Source of the DNA: Bin22 sp965207275
Lineage (GTDB): Bacteria > Chloroflexota > Dehalococcoidia > Lucifugimonadales > UBA3495
Direction of reading: 5' to 3'
Length of the DNA: 64,000 nucleotides
Assembly (NCBI GenBank): GCA_965207275.1
Contig: CBDBMH010000001.1
Location: forward strand, 186,001 to 250,000
Positions 49,929-58,715 of the stretch are shown piece after piece; positions within the stretch are counted from its first letter, which is position 1, and each line of letters opens with the position of its first letter. The notes beneath the pieces were generated by a model. That model saw only the letters and a list, made by a program, of their open reading frames with translations. It was not told the DNA's origin and ran no database searches. The position numbers and the translations under genes are program-made.

Positions 49929-49958
49929 AGGCCCTTCCCCAAATTTGGGGAAGGGCCT
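49929..49958. terminator. perfect 30-bp palindrome between convergent genes
   Basis: AGGCCCTTCCCCAAA is followed by its exact reverse complement, with T residues beyond the stem on the plus strand. It lies between the SDR stop (49708) and the DUF3999 stop (49990), suiting a bidirectional terminator. Confidence 0.8.
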
Positions 49959-49989
49959 TTGATTGCCGCCCTGGGATCGCCCACCGCAA

Positions 49990-51318
49990 TTAAGGCGACT
50001 GTCCCTCCCCGGGCGGCGGCAGCACCCTTTTCGCCTGTCGGATGACGCCGAACAACAGGGCCGCCACCACCAGGGCCGCCAGGGCCACCCCCGCCGGCGT
50101 CAGCCAGGGCAGGCGTTCCGTCACCGGCAGGTCCAGCCCGGTAAAGGCGGCATTGGTTCGTTGCCCGCCCAGGGTTGCCATCGGCAGGTCTTCCGTCTCC
50201 AGGTAAGGCACAATCCGCTGCAGGTCGTATACCGGGGCTTCTGCCACTGGGTTGCCATAGTAGAGGGCATATTCGGTTTCCTGCTGGGCCTCAAAGCGCA
50301 GTATCCTGTCCGCCCCGTGCAGGGTGAAGCCCGTCAGCTGAAGGGCGGCATTATCAGCGTCATCCACTTCCAGTCGGTAGTAGCGGTGGCGGCTCTCGCT
50401 AAACTCCAGCTCCAGCAGCTTTCCGTCAAACTTGGGGGTATCAAAGGAATAGATGTGGGTACCACCCAGCCACTGCCACTCTTCCCCGTCGTCACTTCCC
50501 AGTATTCCTGCCCCGCGATAGAAGTTGTCCGTGTTCGACTGGAAGGACAGCCGGCTCAGTGGGACGCCTCTCGCTCCCATGTCAAGATCGTAGTAGCTGG
50601 TTCCAGCCTCGTCCCGGCTGCTGCCCGCCGATACCGGAAGGTATTCCCCTTCCCTGGCGGCAACCTCCTCGACTCGGAAAACCTTTGCCCCAATGATTTC
50701 CAGGGGCGCTTCGCCTCCGTGGAGGACTTTCACCCGCAGATACCGCGCCGCGCTCTGGGGGTACTTGACACTGGTGTGGTGCACCCGGAACCCCTGGTCT
50801 GACGAGGTGAAATCGTAGATTTCCCCACTCTCCTCCACCACCGCCCAGGTCTCCCCATCGGCGCTGGCCTCCACTACCACGGTGCGGCGAAAGTTGTGGG
50901 CCCTGGTATCAACTACCACCTCATTGTGCAGGTTACCGCCCGCGCCCACGTCGGCCACGAAACTGCTGTACTCTCCTTCCACGTAGCCCAGGTCCTGGAT
51001 ATCCACCACCACCGGTTCCCTCACTTCCCCCTTCTCCAGCGTCACCAACTGGTAGGGTGCTTCGAGGTTCCGTCCCGCCACCAGGCGCAGGTCGGTTTCT
51101 CCGGCGTTTGACTCCAGAAATACTTCCCGGTCCACGGTGAGTTCCACCAACTGCCCCCGCTCCACCGCCGTAGGCAGGCTCACGGGCTTGTAGAAGCGCC
51201 AGTGGGCCAGGGCAAAGTCGGCGGAGACCGACGTGGCCCATCCGGCCAATAGGGCTACTGCCAGCATACCGACCCACCACGGCCTGACCGGCCTCGATAG
51301 ACCCTTCCACCTAATCAA
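49990..51318 (-). CDS. DUF3999-type secreted/membrane protein
   Basis: About 442 residues. The N-terminus is basic with a hydrophobic segment (WWVGMLAVALLAGWATSVSA) resembling a signal peptide. The middle has several beta-rich modules with YLRVKVLHG and YYRLEVDD repeats, and the C-terminus has one membrane segment (GVALAALVVAALLFGV) and a short tail. It resembles DUF3999 proteins, which are commonly encoded beside DUF2339. TTG at 51318 overlaps the DUF2339 stop by 8 bases, so translation is probably coupled. The molecular role is unknown. Confidence 0.75.
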   Translation of the reverse strand: MIRWKGLSRPVRPWWVGMLAVALLAGWATSVSADFALAHWRFYKPVSLPTAVERGQLVELTVDREVFLESNAGETDLRLVAGRNLEAPYQLVTLEKGEVREPVVVDIQDLGYVEGEYSSFVADVGAGGNLHNEVVVDTRAHNFRRTVVVEASADGETWAVVEESGEIYDFTSSDQGFRVHHTSVKYPQSAARYLRVKVLHGGEAPLEIIGAKVFRVEEVAAREGEYLPVSAGSSRDEAGTSYYDLDMGARGVPLSRLSFQSNTDNFYRGAGILGSDDGEEWQWLGGTHIYSFDTPKFDGKLLELEFSESRHRYYRLEVDDADNAALQLTGFTLHGADRILRFEAQQETEYALYYGNPVAEAPVYDLQRIVPYLETEDLPMATLGGQRTNAAFTGLDLPVTERLPWLTPAGVALAALVVAALLFGVIRQAKRVLPPPGEGQSP

Positions 51319-53305
51319 GCAGGAACCCCCGAATCTGCCGGCTGTAACGCTGGTACAGGAATCCGCCAGCCAGCAACAGCGCCCCCAGGCCGATGAAGGC
51401 CGCCACCCGGTAGCCCTGCTCCAGTTCAAACGAGTCGTACAGGAACAGTTTCAGCACGGGAACCGCCAGCAGGGCCAGACCTCCCACCCTGAGCCACCGC
51501 TCCTGCCTGGCTACCCCCAAAGCAATCAGGATGGCGGCATATGCAGTCCACAGCGCGCTGAGTGACAGGCTGATTATGTTGCCCAGGTCATGGAAAGTCC
51601 TCATCCCCGCGTCCGCCAGGAAGAAGACCACCTCAACCACCTGGACACTCAGGGCCCACAGGGTAACCAGGTTTGCCGCCACCACCAGGACCAACGGAGC
51701 GGCCTTCTCCCCTTCGTATGTAAGGTCGTTGCGGCCCCGCCACCACAGGATGGCCGCGATGTAAATAGCGGCTATAACCATGCTGTGGGAAAGGAACCGG
51801 ACGTTCGCTACTGGGACGTCCGAAGGTACCTCGCCGGAGATGCTGTACTCCACCAGACTTGCCAGGAAGTCCCCAACCAACAGCCACCCCAGCGACACCA
51901 CGAACGCCGCGATCGCAAACCCGCGAAGTTGTGGCATCCGGATGAAGAAGGACAGCCACACCAGCACAGTCCCTTCCACAGCCCAGGCCGGAGTTATCCA
52001 CGGCCCTTCCAGTTGCACCGGCACGGCGATGGACAGCAGGACCAGGGCCACGCCTACGGAAAACATGCTCAGGTGCACCTGCTCCCGGTGCCGCATCAGG
52101 AAACCGTACGCCAGCAGCCCATAAAATACCGCCAGCAGCAGGGTAAACCCTCCCATCCATACCCTGAAATCATCCCACAGCTGCCAGTAGCTGATTCCCA
52201 GGTAGGCGGCGGCATTCAAGACTATCAATACCTGGTCAAATACCCGTGGCGGACGCCGCCAGATAACGTGAAACAGGGTGGTGGCTACCACAAAGATGAG
52301 GAAAATGAGGGTAATCCCAATCTGGGCCGGGGCCAGCGTGGGGTCCAGTTCCTCCTTCCAGAACAGGAACAGAATCAGCGACCCCACCAGGGCGAACAAC
52401 GTGAACCACCGCCAGTTGCGGAAAGTGGCCAGCGCCAGCACCCCCAAGTCCAGGGCCAGCACGTAGCCCAGCAGCGCCTCCTGTTGTGGCAGTTCATCGG
52501 CCAGGAACAGTGGCGTGGCAAAGCCGCCCAGTATGCCCAGTATGGCGATGGACCGGGCCTCGTACCGTATCGCCAGGCCCGCCGCCGTCAGCGTTACCAG
52601 CACGGAAAATCCCAAGGCCGCCCAGGCGGGTATCAGTTCGTAAAGGGAAAAGGCTGCAAAAACGGACAGGTAGAGGATAGCTATGCCGCCACCGGTCACC
52701 GGCTGCGACCATAGGGGGTACTTCCGCTGCCAGAACTCCCCGGCCCCCAGCAGACCCAGGCCGATAGCCAGCCCCAGTACCACCCTTCCCGTTTCGCCAA
52801 TCCACTCGTTATCGAAGGCCAGCTTAAGAAAGAAACCGACTCCAATAATTACGGCCAGGATGCCGATGCGGGCCAGCCAGTTGCCCCCCACCAGCCATTC
52901 CCAGTTCCAGGAGGCTACCTGCAGGACTGTTGATTCGGGCGGAGATCCGCGGCCGGTCCCTTCTGAGGCAGCCGCCGAGGCAACGGGAGCCGCGCCAGCC
53001 GGTGGAGTTGGCGCCGGAGCGGTAGGCGGGGGAGCGGTGAGTACGCCCTCAACGGATGCATTGGGAACCACCGCCGGACGGGCGGCCGGCTCCCCCTCCA
53101 GGGCCGCTACCCGCTCGATCAGACGGCTGACCTGGATCTGCAGGCCCGCAACAACCGCCCTCAGGTCATCCTGCGATTCAGCGCTTACCGGTTCGACATC
53201 CGCCTCTGGTTCCGGCTCATCCGGCCGTGGCGCCTGGCTCGCCCCGCAATGCCGGCAGAAATTGGCCGTTTCGGCTATTTCACGGCCGCAACTGATGCAA
53301 TACAC
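51311..53305 (-). CDS. DUF2339-family polytopic membrane protein
   Basis: A 664-residue protein with many hydrophobic segments, about 18-20 from residue 150 on. The N-terminus has a zinc ribbon with CISC (3-6) and CRHC (17-20), then a charged stretch rich in Asp/Glu and a coiled coil (DLRAVVAGLQIQVSRLIERVAALE), then a Pro/Ala linker. The overall order matches the DUF2339 family. GTG at 53305 is the start. Its stop overlaps the DUF3999 start, and the pair is likely one complex. The function is unknown. Confidence 0.85.
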   Translation of the reverse strand: MYCISCGREIAETANFCRHCGASQAPRPDEPEPEADVEPVSAESQDDLRAVVAGLQIQVSRLIERVAALEGEPAARPAVVPNASVEGVLTAPPPTAPAPTPPAGAAPVASAAASEGTGRGSPPESTVLQVASWNWEWLVGGNWLARIGILAVIIGVGFFLKLAFDNEWIGETGRVVLGLAIGLGLLGAGEFWQRKYPLWSQPVTGGGIAILYLSVFAAFSLYELIPAWAALGFSVLVTLTAAGLAIRYEARSIAILGILGGFATPLFLADELPQQEALLGYVLALDLGVLALATFRNWRWFTLFALVGSLILFLFWKEELDPTLAPAQIGITLIFLIFVVATTLFHVIWRRPPRVFDQVLIVLNAAAYLGISYWQLWDDFRVWMGGFTLLLAVFYGLLAYGFLMRHREQVHLSMFSVGVALVLLSIAVPVQLEGPWITPAWAVEGTVLVWLSFFIRMPQLRGFAIAAFVVSLGWLLVGDFLASLVEYSISGEVPSDVPVANVRFLSHSMVIAAIYIAAILWWRGRNDLTYEGEKAAPLVLVVAANLVTLWALSVQVVEVVFFLADAGMRTFHDLGNIISLSLSALWTAYAAILIALGVARQERWLRVGGLALLAVPVLKLFLYDSFELEQGYRVAAFIGLGALLLAGGFLYQRYSRQIRGFLLD

Positions 53306-53349
53306 TCCCGCTCACCTCCCCCCATACTGCGTTCCAGTATAGCACCGGG

Positions 53350-53383
53350 CAAAAAGAATCCCGCACCGGTTGGGGTGCGGGAA
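53350..53383 (-). terminator. terminator of the His-tailed MFS gene
   Basis: On the minus strand TCCCGCACC and GGTGCGGGA form a 9-bp stem, followed by TTCTTTTTG. It lies about 42 bases beyond the MFS stop at 53424 and before the DUF2339 start. Confidence 0.82.
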
Positions 53384-53423
53384 CTTGGAGATTATCGGAT
53401 ATTAGACCCGCAGGCGTCGCTCC

Positions 53424-54917
53424 TTAATGCCGATGACCGTGGTCATGCTCGTGCCCGTGGTCGTGCTCACCCGCTGCCGGACTGTCCGTGCTGGCGTGGG
53501 CGTGCTCGTGGCCGCCGTGCCCGTGATCGTCGTGACCGTCTCCCGCCGGCGCCGGCGTAGCCCTGGGCAGGCGGATGAAGAACAGAATAACAATGGCCGC
53601 CAGGTAAAGGGCCGTCGTGTAGTAGAACAGGTTGTCGGGGTTGATTGTGTACAGCGCCCCGGCAATCAGCGGAGAGATAGCGCTGAAGATAAACCTGGAT
53701 GTAGACATCAGGCCCAGCGTGGTGGCTGCCGTGCCTTCCCGCACTATGTCCATTGCCGCGGCCGTCAGGATGGGCTGGTCGCTGTACAGGAACAACCCCA
53801 GGCCGGCCAGCAGTATGGTCATTCCGGTCAGCGTGTCCCCCAGCGATGCCATGAGGAAGGTCAGCGCCGCCAGCACGGCCATCCCAGGTATCAGCACCAG
53901 TTTGCGGCCAAAACGATCGGACAGGTAACCCATGATAGGGCTGGCAAAAATTCCCACCAGCACCAGCAGGCCAATGAGCGACCCCCGGTAAAACAGGTTC
54001 TCAAACCCGCCTTCTCCGTCCAGCAGTGTCAGGCCCAGTTCGTCCGCCAGGTACAGGGGCAGCACTGTGATGAACCCGATATACGCCATCCCCCGCAGGC
54101 CTGCCACCGCCGTTATGCCCCACATTCGCCCGTTGTGCATCAGGATCTTGGTCTCGTCTATCTGATGCCGCATCGTGCTGGAGGGGCGCTGCTCCTCTTC
54201 GCCATGCCGGTGTTGGCCAATGTCTCGGAACGCCCAGAACACCAGGAAGGCCAGGAACACCGGTACCGCGCCATAAATGGTGATGATGCCCTGCCAGGTG
54301 AGGACGGAGAGCAGGATTCCCGTCAGCACCGGCCCTATGACGTCGCCCACATTGCCACCGACCCCGTGGAAAGACAGCACCGATGCCCGCCGGTGGCTGA
54401 ACTGGCTGGAAAGGGCCGCTATCGCCGGCAAATGCCAGAACGAAGCCGCCATTCCCACTATGGCCATTCCAAACAATAGAAGAATATACCCCAGAACATT
54501 CAGTTCGCTGGAGACCTCGCCCGATACCATCGACTGTTCTGAGGTCAGCCAGGAACTTCCCGGGACTACCCAGCCGCCGGCGGCCATCAGTATCCACCCG
54601 ACGCCGAAAAGGGCCATGCACACGGCCATTACCCAGCCCCAGTGCCGGCGCAGGGCATCCGTTAGCACGCCGCCGGGGAGGGATACCAAGCCCGATGCAA
54701 TCTCCCTGGTGGTCTGAATGCTGGTAGCGGCAATCACGCTGCCGCCCAGCAGCAGGTCCCGCACCTCGGGCAGCACCACGATAAAACTCTGGGTCAGCCA
54801 GTGAAACACCCCGTGGCCGCTGGTAAGCCCGCCAATGATGAAGGCGGCGCCCCGGCGGAAGCCCCGGTGTTCTTCTGTCACCTGCAACTGGCTGTGGTGA
54901 TGATGGGAGTGCGCCAT
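53424..54917 (-). CDS. MFS transporter with histidine-rich N- and C-terminal tails
   Basis: A 497-residue MFS protein, likely 12 membrane segments. The N-terminus starts AHSHHHHS (five His within 8 residues). The C-terminal tail of about 36 residues contains 13 His in HDDHGHGGHEHAHASTD and EHDHGHEHDHGHRH. The core has LSDRFGRKLVLIPGMAVLAA (motif A-like) and FSHRRASVLSFHGVGGNVGDVIGPVLTG. Loops with His tails on both ends strongly suggest zinc or nickel handling. It sits 247 bases after znuB in the same direction. MFS families with metal-binding termini are unusual; whether this one imports or exports is unknown. Confidence 0.85.
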   Translation of the reverse strand: MAHSHHHHSQLQVTEEHRGFRRGAAFIIGGLTSGHGVFHWLTQSFIVVLPEVRDLLLGGSVIAATSIQTTREIASGLVSLPGGVLTDALRRHWGWVMAVCMALFGVGWILMAAGGWVVPGSSWLTSEQSMVSGEVSSELNVLGYILLLFGMAIVGMAASFWHLPAIAALSSQFSHRRASVLSFHGVGGNVGDVIGPVLTGILLSVLTWQGIITIYGAVPVFLAFLVFWAFRDIGQHRHGEEEQRPSSTMRHQIDETKILMHNGRMWGITAVAGLRGMAYIGFITVLPLYLADELGLTLLDGEGGFENLFYRGSLIGLLVLVGIFASPIMGYLSDRFGRKLVLIPGMAVLAALTFLMASLGDTLTGMTILLAGLGLFLYSDQPILTAAAMDIVREGTAATTLGLMSTSRFIFSAISPLIAGALYTINPDNLFYYTTALYLAAIVILFFIRLPRATPAPAGDGHDDHGHGGHEHAHASTDSPAAGEHDHGHEHDHGHRH

Positions 54918-55164
54918 GGTATTCCCTCCTCCCCTGGGCAGATTAAAGACGTTTTCCCGACCCGTAAACGGTTCGGGAAGAGGATTGCGCCAAGTTTAGC
55001 ACGCCACGGCGACAAGGGTAAGTCACCCTCGCATCACCAGGCGATTATTCGGGTTGGGTAGACGGATTCGCGGCTTGTACCGGGTAGCCCCTGTGGCTGT
55101 CCTGTTTCCGCGCCGTCAATACATGAACCGGGGCGGCCCATTCCCGGGGTCCCACCACCCTGGC

Positions 55165-56097
55165 CTAATCGAACGCCGCGGCCTGGCTCCGACTCCCCTC
55201 GGTTACTCTCTCGCTGCGTCCGGCGCCGGCCCGCAAAAAACCTCTAACGTTGCTGTAGACCAGCGTAAGCAGGAAGAGCGTGGAGGAGAACAGCACCACG
55301 CTGGCGCCCGTGGAAATATCCAGCACCCAACTGGCGTACACTCCGCCGAACCCGCAGAGGGTCCCGGTGGCGGTGGACAAAATCATCATCGTCCGGAACC
55401 GGTTGGTGAGCAGGCGGGCGATGATAGGCGGGATTACTATGGCTGCCGCGATCATCGTCACCCCCAGTACGTCCAGCGAAGCAACGATCGTAGCCGCCAG
55501 CACCAGGGAGAAAATCGTGTCCGTCAGCCACGTAGGAACACCGTAGAAACCGGCCACCTCCGGCTCAAAGGCCGAGAAGAGGAACTGCTTGTACCACACA
55601 AGGAACACGACCCCGGTAACCACCGTTACCACCAGGATGGTAACCAGGTCCGCCGCCGTAACTCCCAGGATATTGCCGAATAGCTGCGCCTCAAAGTCAC
55701 GAAAGGACCGGGTGTAGCTGATAAGGGCGATGCCCAGGGCAAAGCTGGCCGTGGTTATTATCCCAATGGCGGCATCGGCGCCGATTATTCTCAGGCGGGT
55801 AATCAGGGTGATGGCCAGCGCCGTCAGGAAACCCCAGGTGATGGCCCCCAGGAAAAGGTAGGTCTCCCCCAGGCCGCCACGGCCGGCTGAACCCAGGGCC
55901 GCCCCGGCGAAAAGCACGTTGAAGACCAGAAAATGACTGACTACTGCGCCGCCAAAAACCGAGTGGGCCAGCCCGTGGCCGATGTACGACATGTGCCGCA
56001 GCACCACGTACACCCCCACCAGGCCGCACAGGCCTCCAGCCAGGGTGGCGGCAATGACGCCGTTGACAAAAAACTCATAACCGAAGGGATCAAGCAA
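55165..56097 (-). CDS. znuB: metal (zinc/manganese) ABC transporter permease
   Basis: A 310-residue membrane protein of the ABC-3 family, with about eight hydrophobic segments. The family core is LCGLVGVYVVLRHMSYIGHGLAHSVFGGAVVS near the N-terminus and DVLGVTMIAAAIVIPPIIARLLTNRFRTMM. It forms the channel for a metal ion with ZnuC and ZnuA. It starts 13 bases after the ZnuC gene, so it is cotranscribed with it. The last 15 residues are polar (SERVTEGSRSQAAAFD). Confidence 0.92.
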   Translation of the reverse strand: MLDPFGYEFFVNGVIAATLAGGLCGLVGVYVVLRHMSYIGHGLAHSVFGGAVVSHFLVFNVLFAGAALGSAGRGGLGETYLFLGAITWGFLTALAITLITRLRIIGADAAIGIITTASFALGIALISYTRSFRDFEAQLFGNILGVTAADLVTILVVTVVTGVVFLVWYKQFLFSAFEPEVAGFYGVPTWLTDTIFSLVLAATIVASLDVLGVTMIAAAIVIPPIIARLLTNRFRTMMILSTATGTLCGFGGVYASWVLDISTGASVVLFSSTLFLLTLVYSNVRGFLRAGAGRSERVTEGSRSQAAAFD

Positions 56098-56110
56098 TTC
56101 TCAGTACTCC

Positions 56111-57052
56111 CTAGTCTGCACCGGCGACCCCCGGGGCGCTTACCGAATGCGCGTGGCTTTCCGCCTCCCCTTCGTGACTGTGGCTATGCCTGCCCTTCGC
56201 CTCAACCTGAGTCCCCCTGCCGTTGGCCGACGCCTTGCTCCTGCCCTTCCTGCCAAAATGGTGAGGGCTCTCCGCGACCAGGGTCATACCCTCGTACTCA
56301 ATCACCGGCATTTCCGCGCCGTAGGTCAGCTGAAGTACTTCCGGCGATATCACTTCCGACGGTGGCCCCTCGGCCAGAATGTGTCCCTTGATGCACACCA
56401 GCCATGGCAGGTGCGCCGCCACCGTGTTTATCTCGTGGGTGGTCATGGCTATCGTAATGCCCTGGTGGTTCAGTTCGTGAAGCAGGTGCATCACTTCGTC
56501 CCGGGTCTTGATGTCCACTCCCCTGGTGGGTTCATCCAGCAGCAGCAGCGAGGGGTTGCTCACCAGGGCCCGGGCCAGGAAGGCCCGTTGCTGCTGCCCT
56601 CCCGACAACTGCCGGATGTGGCGGTCCTCCAGGTGCGCGATGCCCAGCCGCTCCATGATTGCCCGGGCCGACCGCCAATCTCCCTTTCGGTGCCACGGAA
56701 AAAGGGGATTGCCCCGGGTGTGCCCCATCATCACCACTTCCCCCACCGTCACCGGAAAGTTCCAGTCAATGGTCTCCAATTGCGGCACGTAACCGGCCAG
56801 CGACCGCCGACGGTCCACCCTTTTTCCGTTGACCTGGGCCTGCCCGTTGAACACCCTGGTCGCGCCCAGAATCGTGCGCAACAGCGTGGTCTTGCCCGCA
56901 CCGCTGGGGCCCAGGAAACCCACGAAGTCTCCCGGCATAATTCGCAGGCTCACGTCGGAGAGCACCGCCTGACCTTCGTACCCTGCGGTGACCTCCTTGA
57001 AATCTACAATTGGTTGCCCCGACTCGCGATGGTGGGGAAATGGATGGAGCAT
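56111..57052 (-). CDS. znuC: metal ABC transporter ATPase with His-rich tail
   Basis: A 313-residue ATP-binding subunit. Walker A is GPSGAGKTTLL, the signature LSGGQQQRA, Walker B LLLLDEPTRGVD, and the switch His is in AMTTHEIN. After the ATPase core comes a tail of about 55 residues with RHSHSHEGEAESHAHS, a metal-binding-like stretch not present in most ZnuC proteins. It lies between ZnuA and ZnuB, 71 and 13 bases from them. The His tail suggests it also senses or stores zinc. Confidence 0.92.
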   Translation of the reverse strand: MLHPFPHHRESGQPIVDFKEVTAGYEGQAVLSDVSLRIMPGDFVGFLGPSGAGKTTLLRTILGATRVFNGQAQVNGKRVDRRRSLAGYVPQLETIDWNFPVTVGEVVMMGHTRGNPLFPWHRKGDWRSARAIMERLGIAHLEDRHIRQLSGGQQQRAFLARALVSNPSLLLLDEPTRGVDIKTRDEVMHLLHELNHQGITIAMTTHEINTVAAHLPWLVCIKGHILAEGPPSEVISPEVLQLTYGAEMPVIEYEGMTLVAESPHHFGRKGRSKASANGRGTQVEAKGRHSHSHEGEAESHAHSVSAPGVAGAD

Positions 57053-57123
57053 CTGTTTTCCTTTGGATTAACCGTGTGGTAACGCTCTACTGGTGACTGT
57101 TGGGGTTACTGGGGCTATTGTGG

Positions 57124-58203
57124 CTATTGGGGATAAAACGCCCCGCTGTCCCCTTCAATAACCGAGCTGGGGTCATATCCTTCCAGCGCAGTAGTTTCTC
57201 CCCCCAGGGCGGTGGTGATGATTCTTACGTCCTCCAGGATGAGGCCCATGTAGGTGTGGTCAGGATCGCCCGGCTCTCCCGGCAAATCGTCGTCCCGCAG
57301 CCGGTCCACAAATTCCGCTCCCCCTTCCCGGGCTATCTGTTCCAGGACAGGGCTGGGGAAAACTTCCGAGCCGAAAATGGCCGGCACCTTGTTGTCTCGC
57401 ACCTGGTCAATGAGGGACGCTACCTCCCGGGCCGAAGGTTCTGTGAAGTCGGAAGGCTGTATGGCGCCAATGATCTCGAACCCGTACCTGGGGCCAAAGT
57501 AGGGAAAAGAGTCGTGGTAGGTCAGCAGCTTCCGGTTCTCCGGGGGAATGGTTTCCACGGCCTGGAAAATCCGCCGGTCCAGGTCTTCAATGCTGGCGAC
57601 CAGTTTCTCGTAATTCCGCCGGTAGTAGTCGGCGTTTCCCCTGTCCAACCTTACCAGTTCGTCCCGGATGTGCTGGGCGTACTTCAACGCCAGGTGCGGC
57701 GCAGTCCACAGGTGCGGATTGGGGTGCCCCTCATCCCGCGGGAAAGAGAAGTCAAACACCCACTCCTGTTCGGTGACGGTCTTGGGACCCAGGATCAGGT
57801 GAACGGCCCCCTCCTTCCTGTTGGCCTCCGCCATCCTGATGGTGGGTTCTTCCAGGAACAGCCCGTTGGCAATGAACAGGTCCGCCTCGGCCAGAATGGC
57901 AGCCACCGACGGGGCCGGCTCAAAGGTATGGGAGTTGGTCCCTTCCGGCACTATTCCGGTCAACTCGATCCGGTCGCCGCCAATATTTTCCGCCAGGCTC
58001 GTGATGGGAGAGACGGTGCTGGCCACCTTTAGTCCGCCGGGGGGAATCAAGGCCGACTCTACCTTGGAGCCGTTTAAGGGGGGAGGAGCCTCCTCCGGTG
58101 AAGCGCACCCCACAGTCGCCATGAGAAGGGGCGCCAGGACAGCCAGCAGGAGAATTAACCGGGCGGGTCCGCCACGGCAGATGGAACTAAGGATGGTCCT
58201 CAT
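57124..58203 (-). CDS. znuA: zinc-binding lipoprotein of metal ABC transporter
   Basis: A 359-residue binding protein of the ZnuA/PsaA cluster. The lipobox ends TVGC (C33). Metal ligands in order are H92 (NSHTFEP), H164 (NPHLWTAP) and H230 (LLTYHDSF). HDSF at the third site favours zinc over manganese, which usually has Glu there. The long His-rich loop of Gram-negative ZnuA is absent. Its ATG at 58203 overlaps the 3' end of the Fur gene by 17 bases, so the two are translated from one message. Confidence 0.92.
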   Translation of the reverse strand: MRTILSSICRGGPARLILLLAVLAPLLMATVGCASPEEAPPPLNGSKVESALIPPGGLKVASTVSPITSLAENIGGDRIELTGIVPEGTNSHTFEPAPSVAAILAEADLFIANGLFLEEPTIRMAEANRKEGAVHLILGPKTVTEQEWVFDFSFPRDEGHPNPHLWTAPHLALKYAQHIRDELVRLDRGNADYYRRNYEKLVASIEDLDRRIFQAVETIPPENRKLLTYHDSFPYFGPRYGFEIIGAIQPSDFTEPSAREVASLIDQVRDNKVPAIFGSEVFPSPVLEQIAREGGAEFVDRLRDDDLPGEPGDPDHTYMGLILEDVRIITTALGGETTALEGYDPSSVIEGDSGAFYPQ

Positions 58204-58687
58204 GAGTCAGAACTTCTTCCGGAGTCAGGTCAGTCTGTCCGGGGTCCGCATGAGGCGGACTCCCTTCAGACCGGCAATTTACGCAGACGCCCGTGATGGT
58301 GAAATTGTCCAGGTCGGGAGCGAATCCAAATTCGTTCACCAGGGTGCGGTTGAACTCTTCCAGGTAGTGGGGACTCAGGTTGAAAGCCCCGTGACAGAAC
58401 CGACACACCATGTGGTGGTGTCGGTCTTCCGGGTGAGTCAACTCATAGTGCAGCCGGTCACCAATGGCGACCTCCGTCACCAGGCCCACCTGCTTGAACA
58501 GCCGCAGGGTCCGATACACCGTCGCCAGGTCCATGTAGGGGTAAGCCGCCTGTGCCTCCCGGAACACTTCGTCCACACCCATGTGCTGGCGACCCTCGGC
58601 AACCGCCCGCAGCACAATAAGACGCTGCGGCGTTAACCGGTGACCCTGTTCCCTGAGAACTTGTAAAAGATGCTCGAAGCTGGTCAT
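58187..58687 (-). CDS. zur: Fur-family regulator, likely zinc uptake regulator (Zur)
   Basis: A 166-residue Fur-fold repressor. The winged helix has RLTPQRLIVLRAVAEG and DLATVYRTLRLF. The metal part has ELTHPEDRHHHMVC and two CxxC pairs (CRFC and CVNC), the structural zinc site. The start is ATG at 58687; the open frame reaches 58756 but M24 aligns with Fur proteins. The 3' end contains the TCCGCATGAGGCGGA palindrome (58245-58259) in its coding sequence. Being upstream of znuA, it most likely represses zinc uptake; Fur or Mur specificity is not excluded. Confidence 0.9.
   Translation of the reverse strand: MTSFEHLLQVLREQGHRLTPQRLIVLRAVAEGRQHMGVDEVFREAQAAYPYMDLATVYRTLRLFKQVGLVTEVAIGDRLHYELTHPEDRHHHMVCRFCHGAFNLSPHYLEEFNRTLVNEFGFAPDLDNFTITGVCVNCRSEGSPPHADPGQTDLTPEEVLTHEDHP
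58245..58259. repeat. TCCGC/GCGGA palindrome inside the regulator gene
   Basis: TCCGC-ATGAG-GCGGA lies in frame within the last 25 codons of the Fur-family gene. The other copies of the family lie between genes. It encodes part of SPPHADPGQ and probably extended the C-terminus of the protein. Confidence 0.55.
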
Positions 58688-58703
58688 AACAATACCAGTT
58701 TTT

Positions 58704-58715
58704 GCAAAGATTTGC
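58704..58715. promoter_or_regulatory. possible Zur operator upstream of the regulator gene
   Basis: GCAAA and TTTGC (minus-strand sense GCAAATCTTTGC) form an inverted repeat 16-28 bases before the ATG at 58687. On the minus strand an extended -10 TGC-TATAGA (TATAGA at 58724-58729) and TTGACT (about 15 bases further) lie just upstream, so the repeat would overlap the transcription start. Confidence 0.45.
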
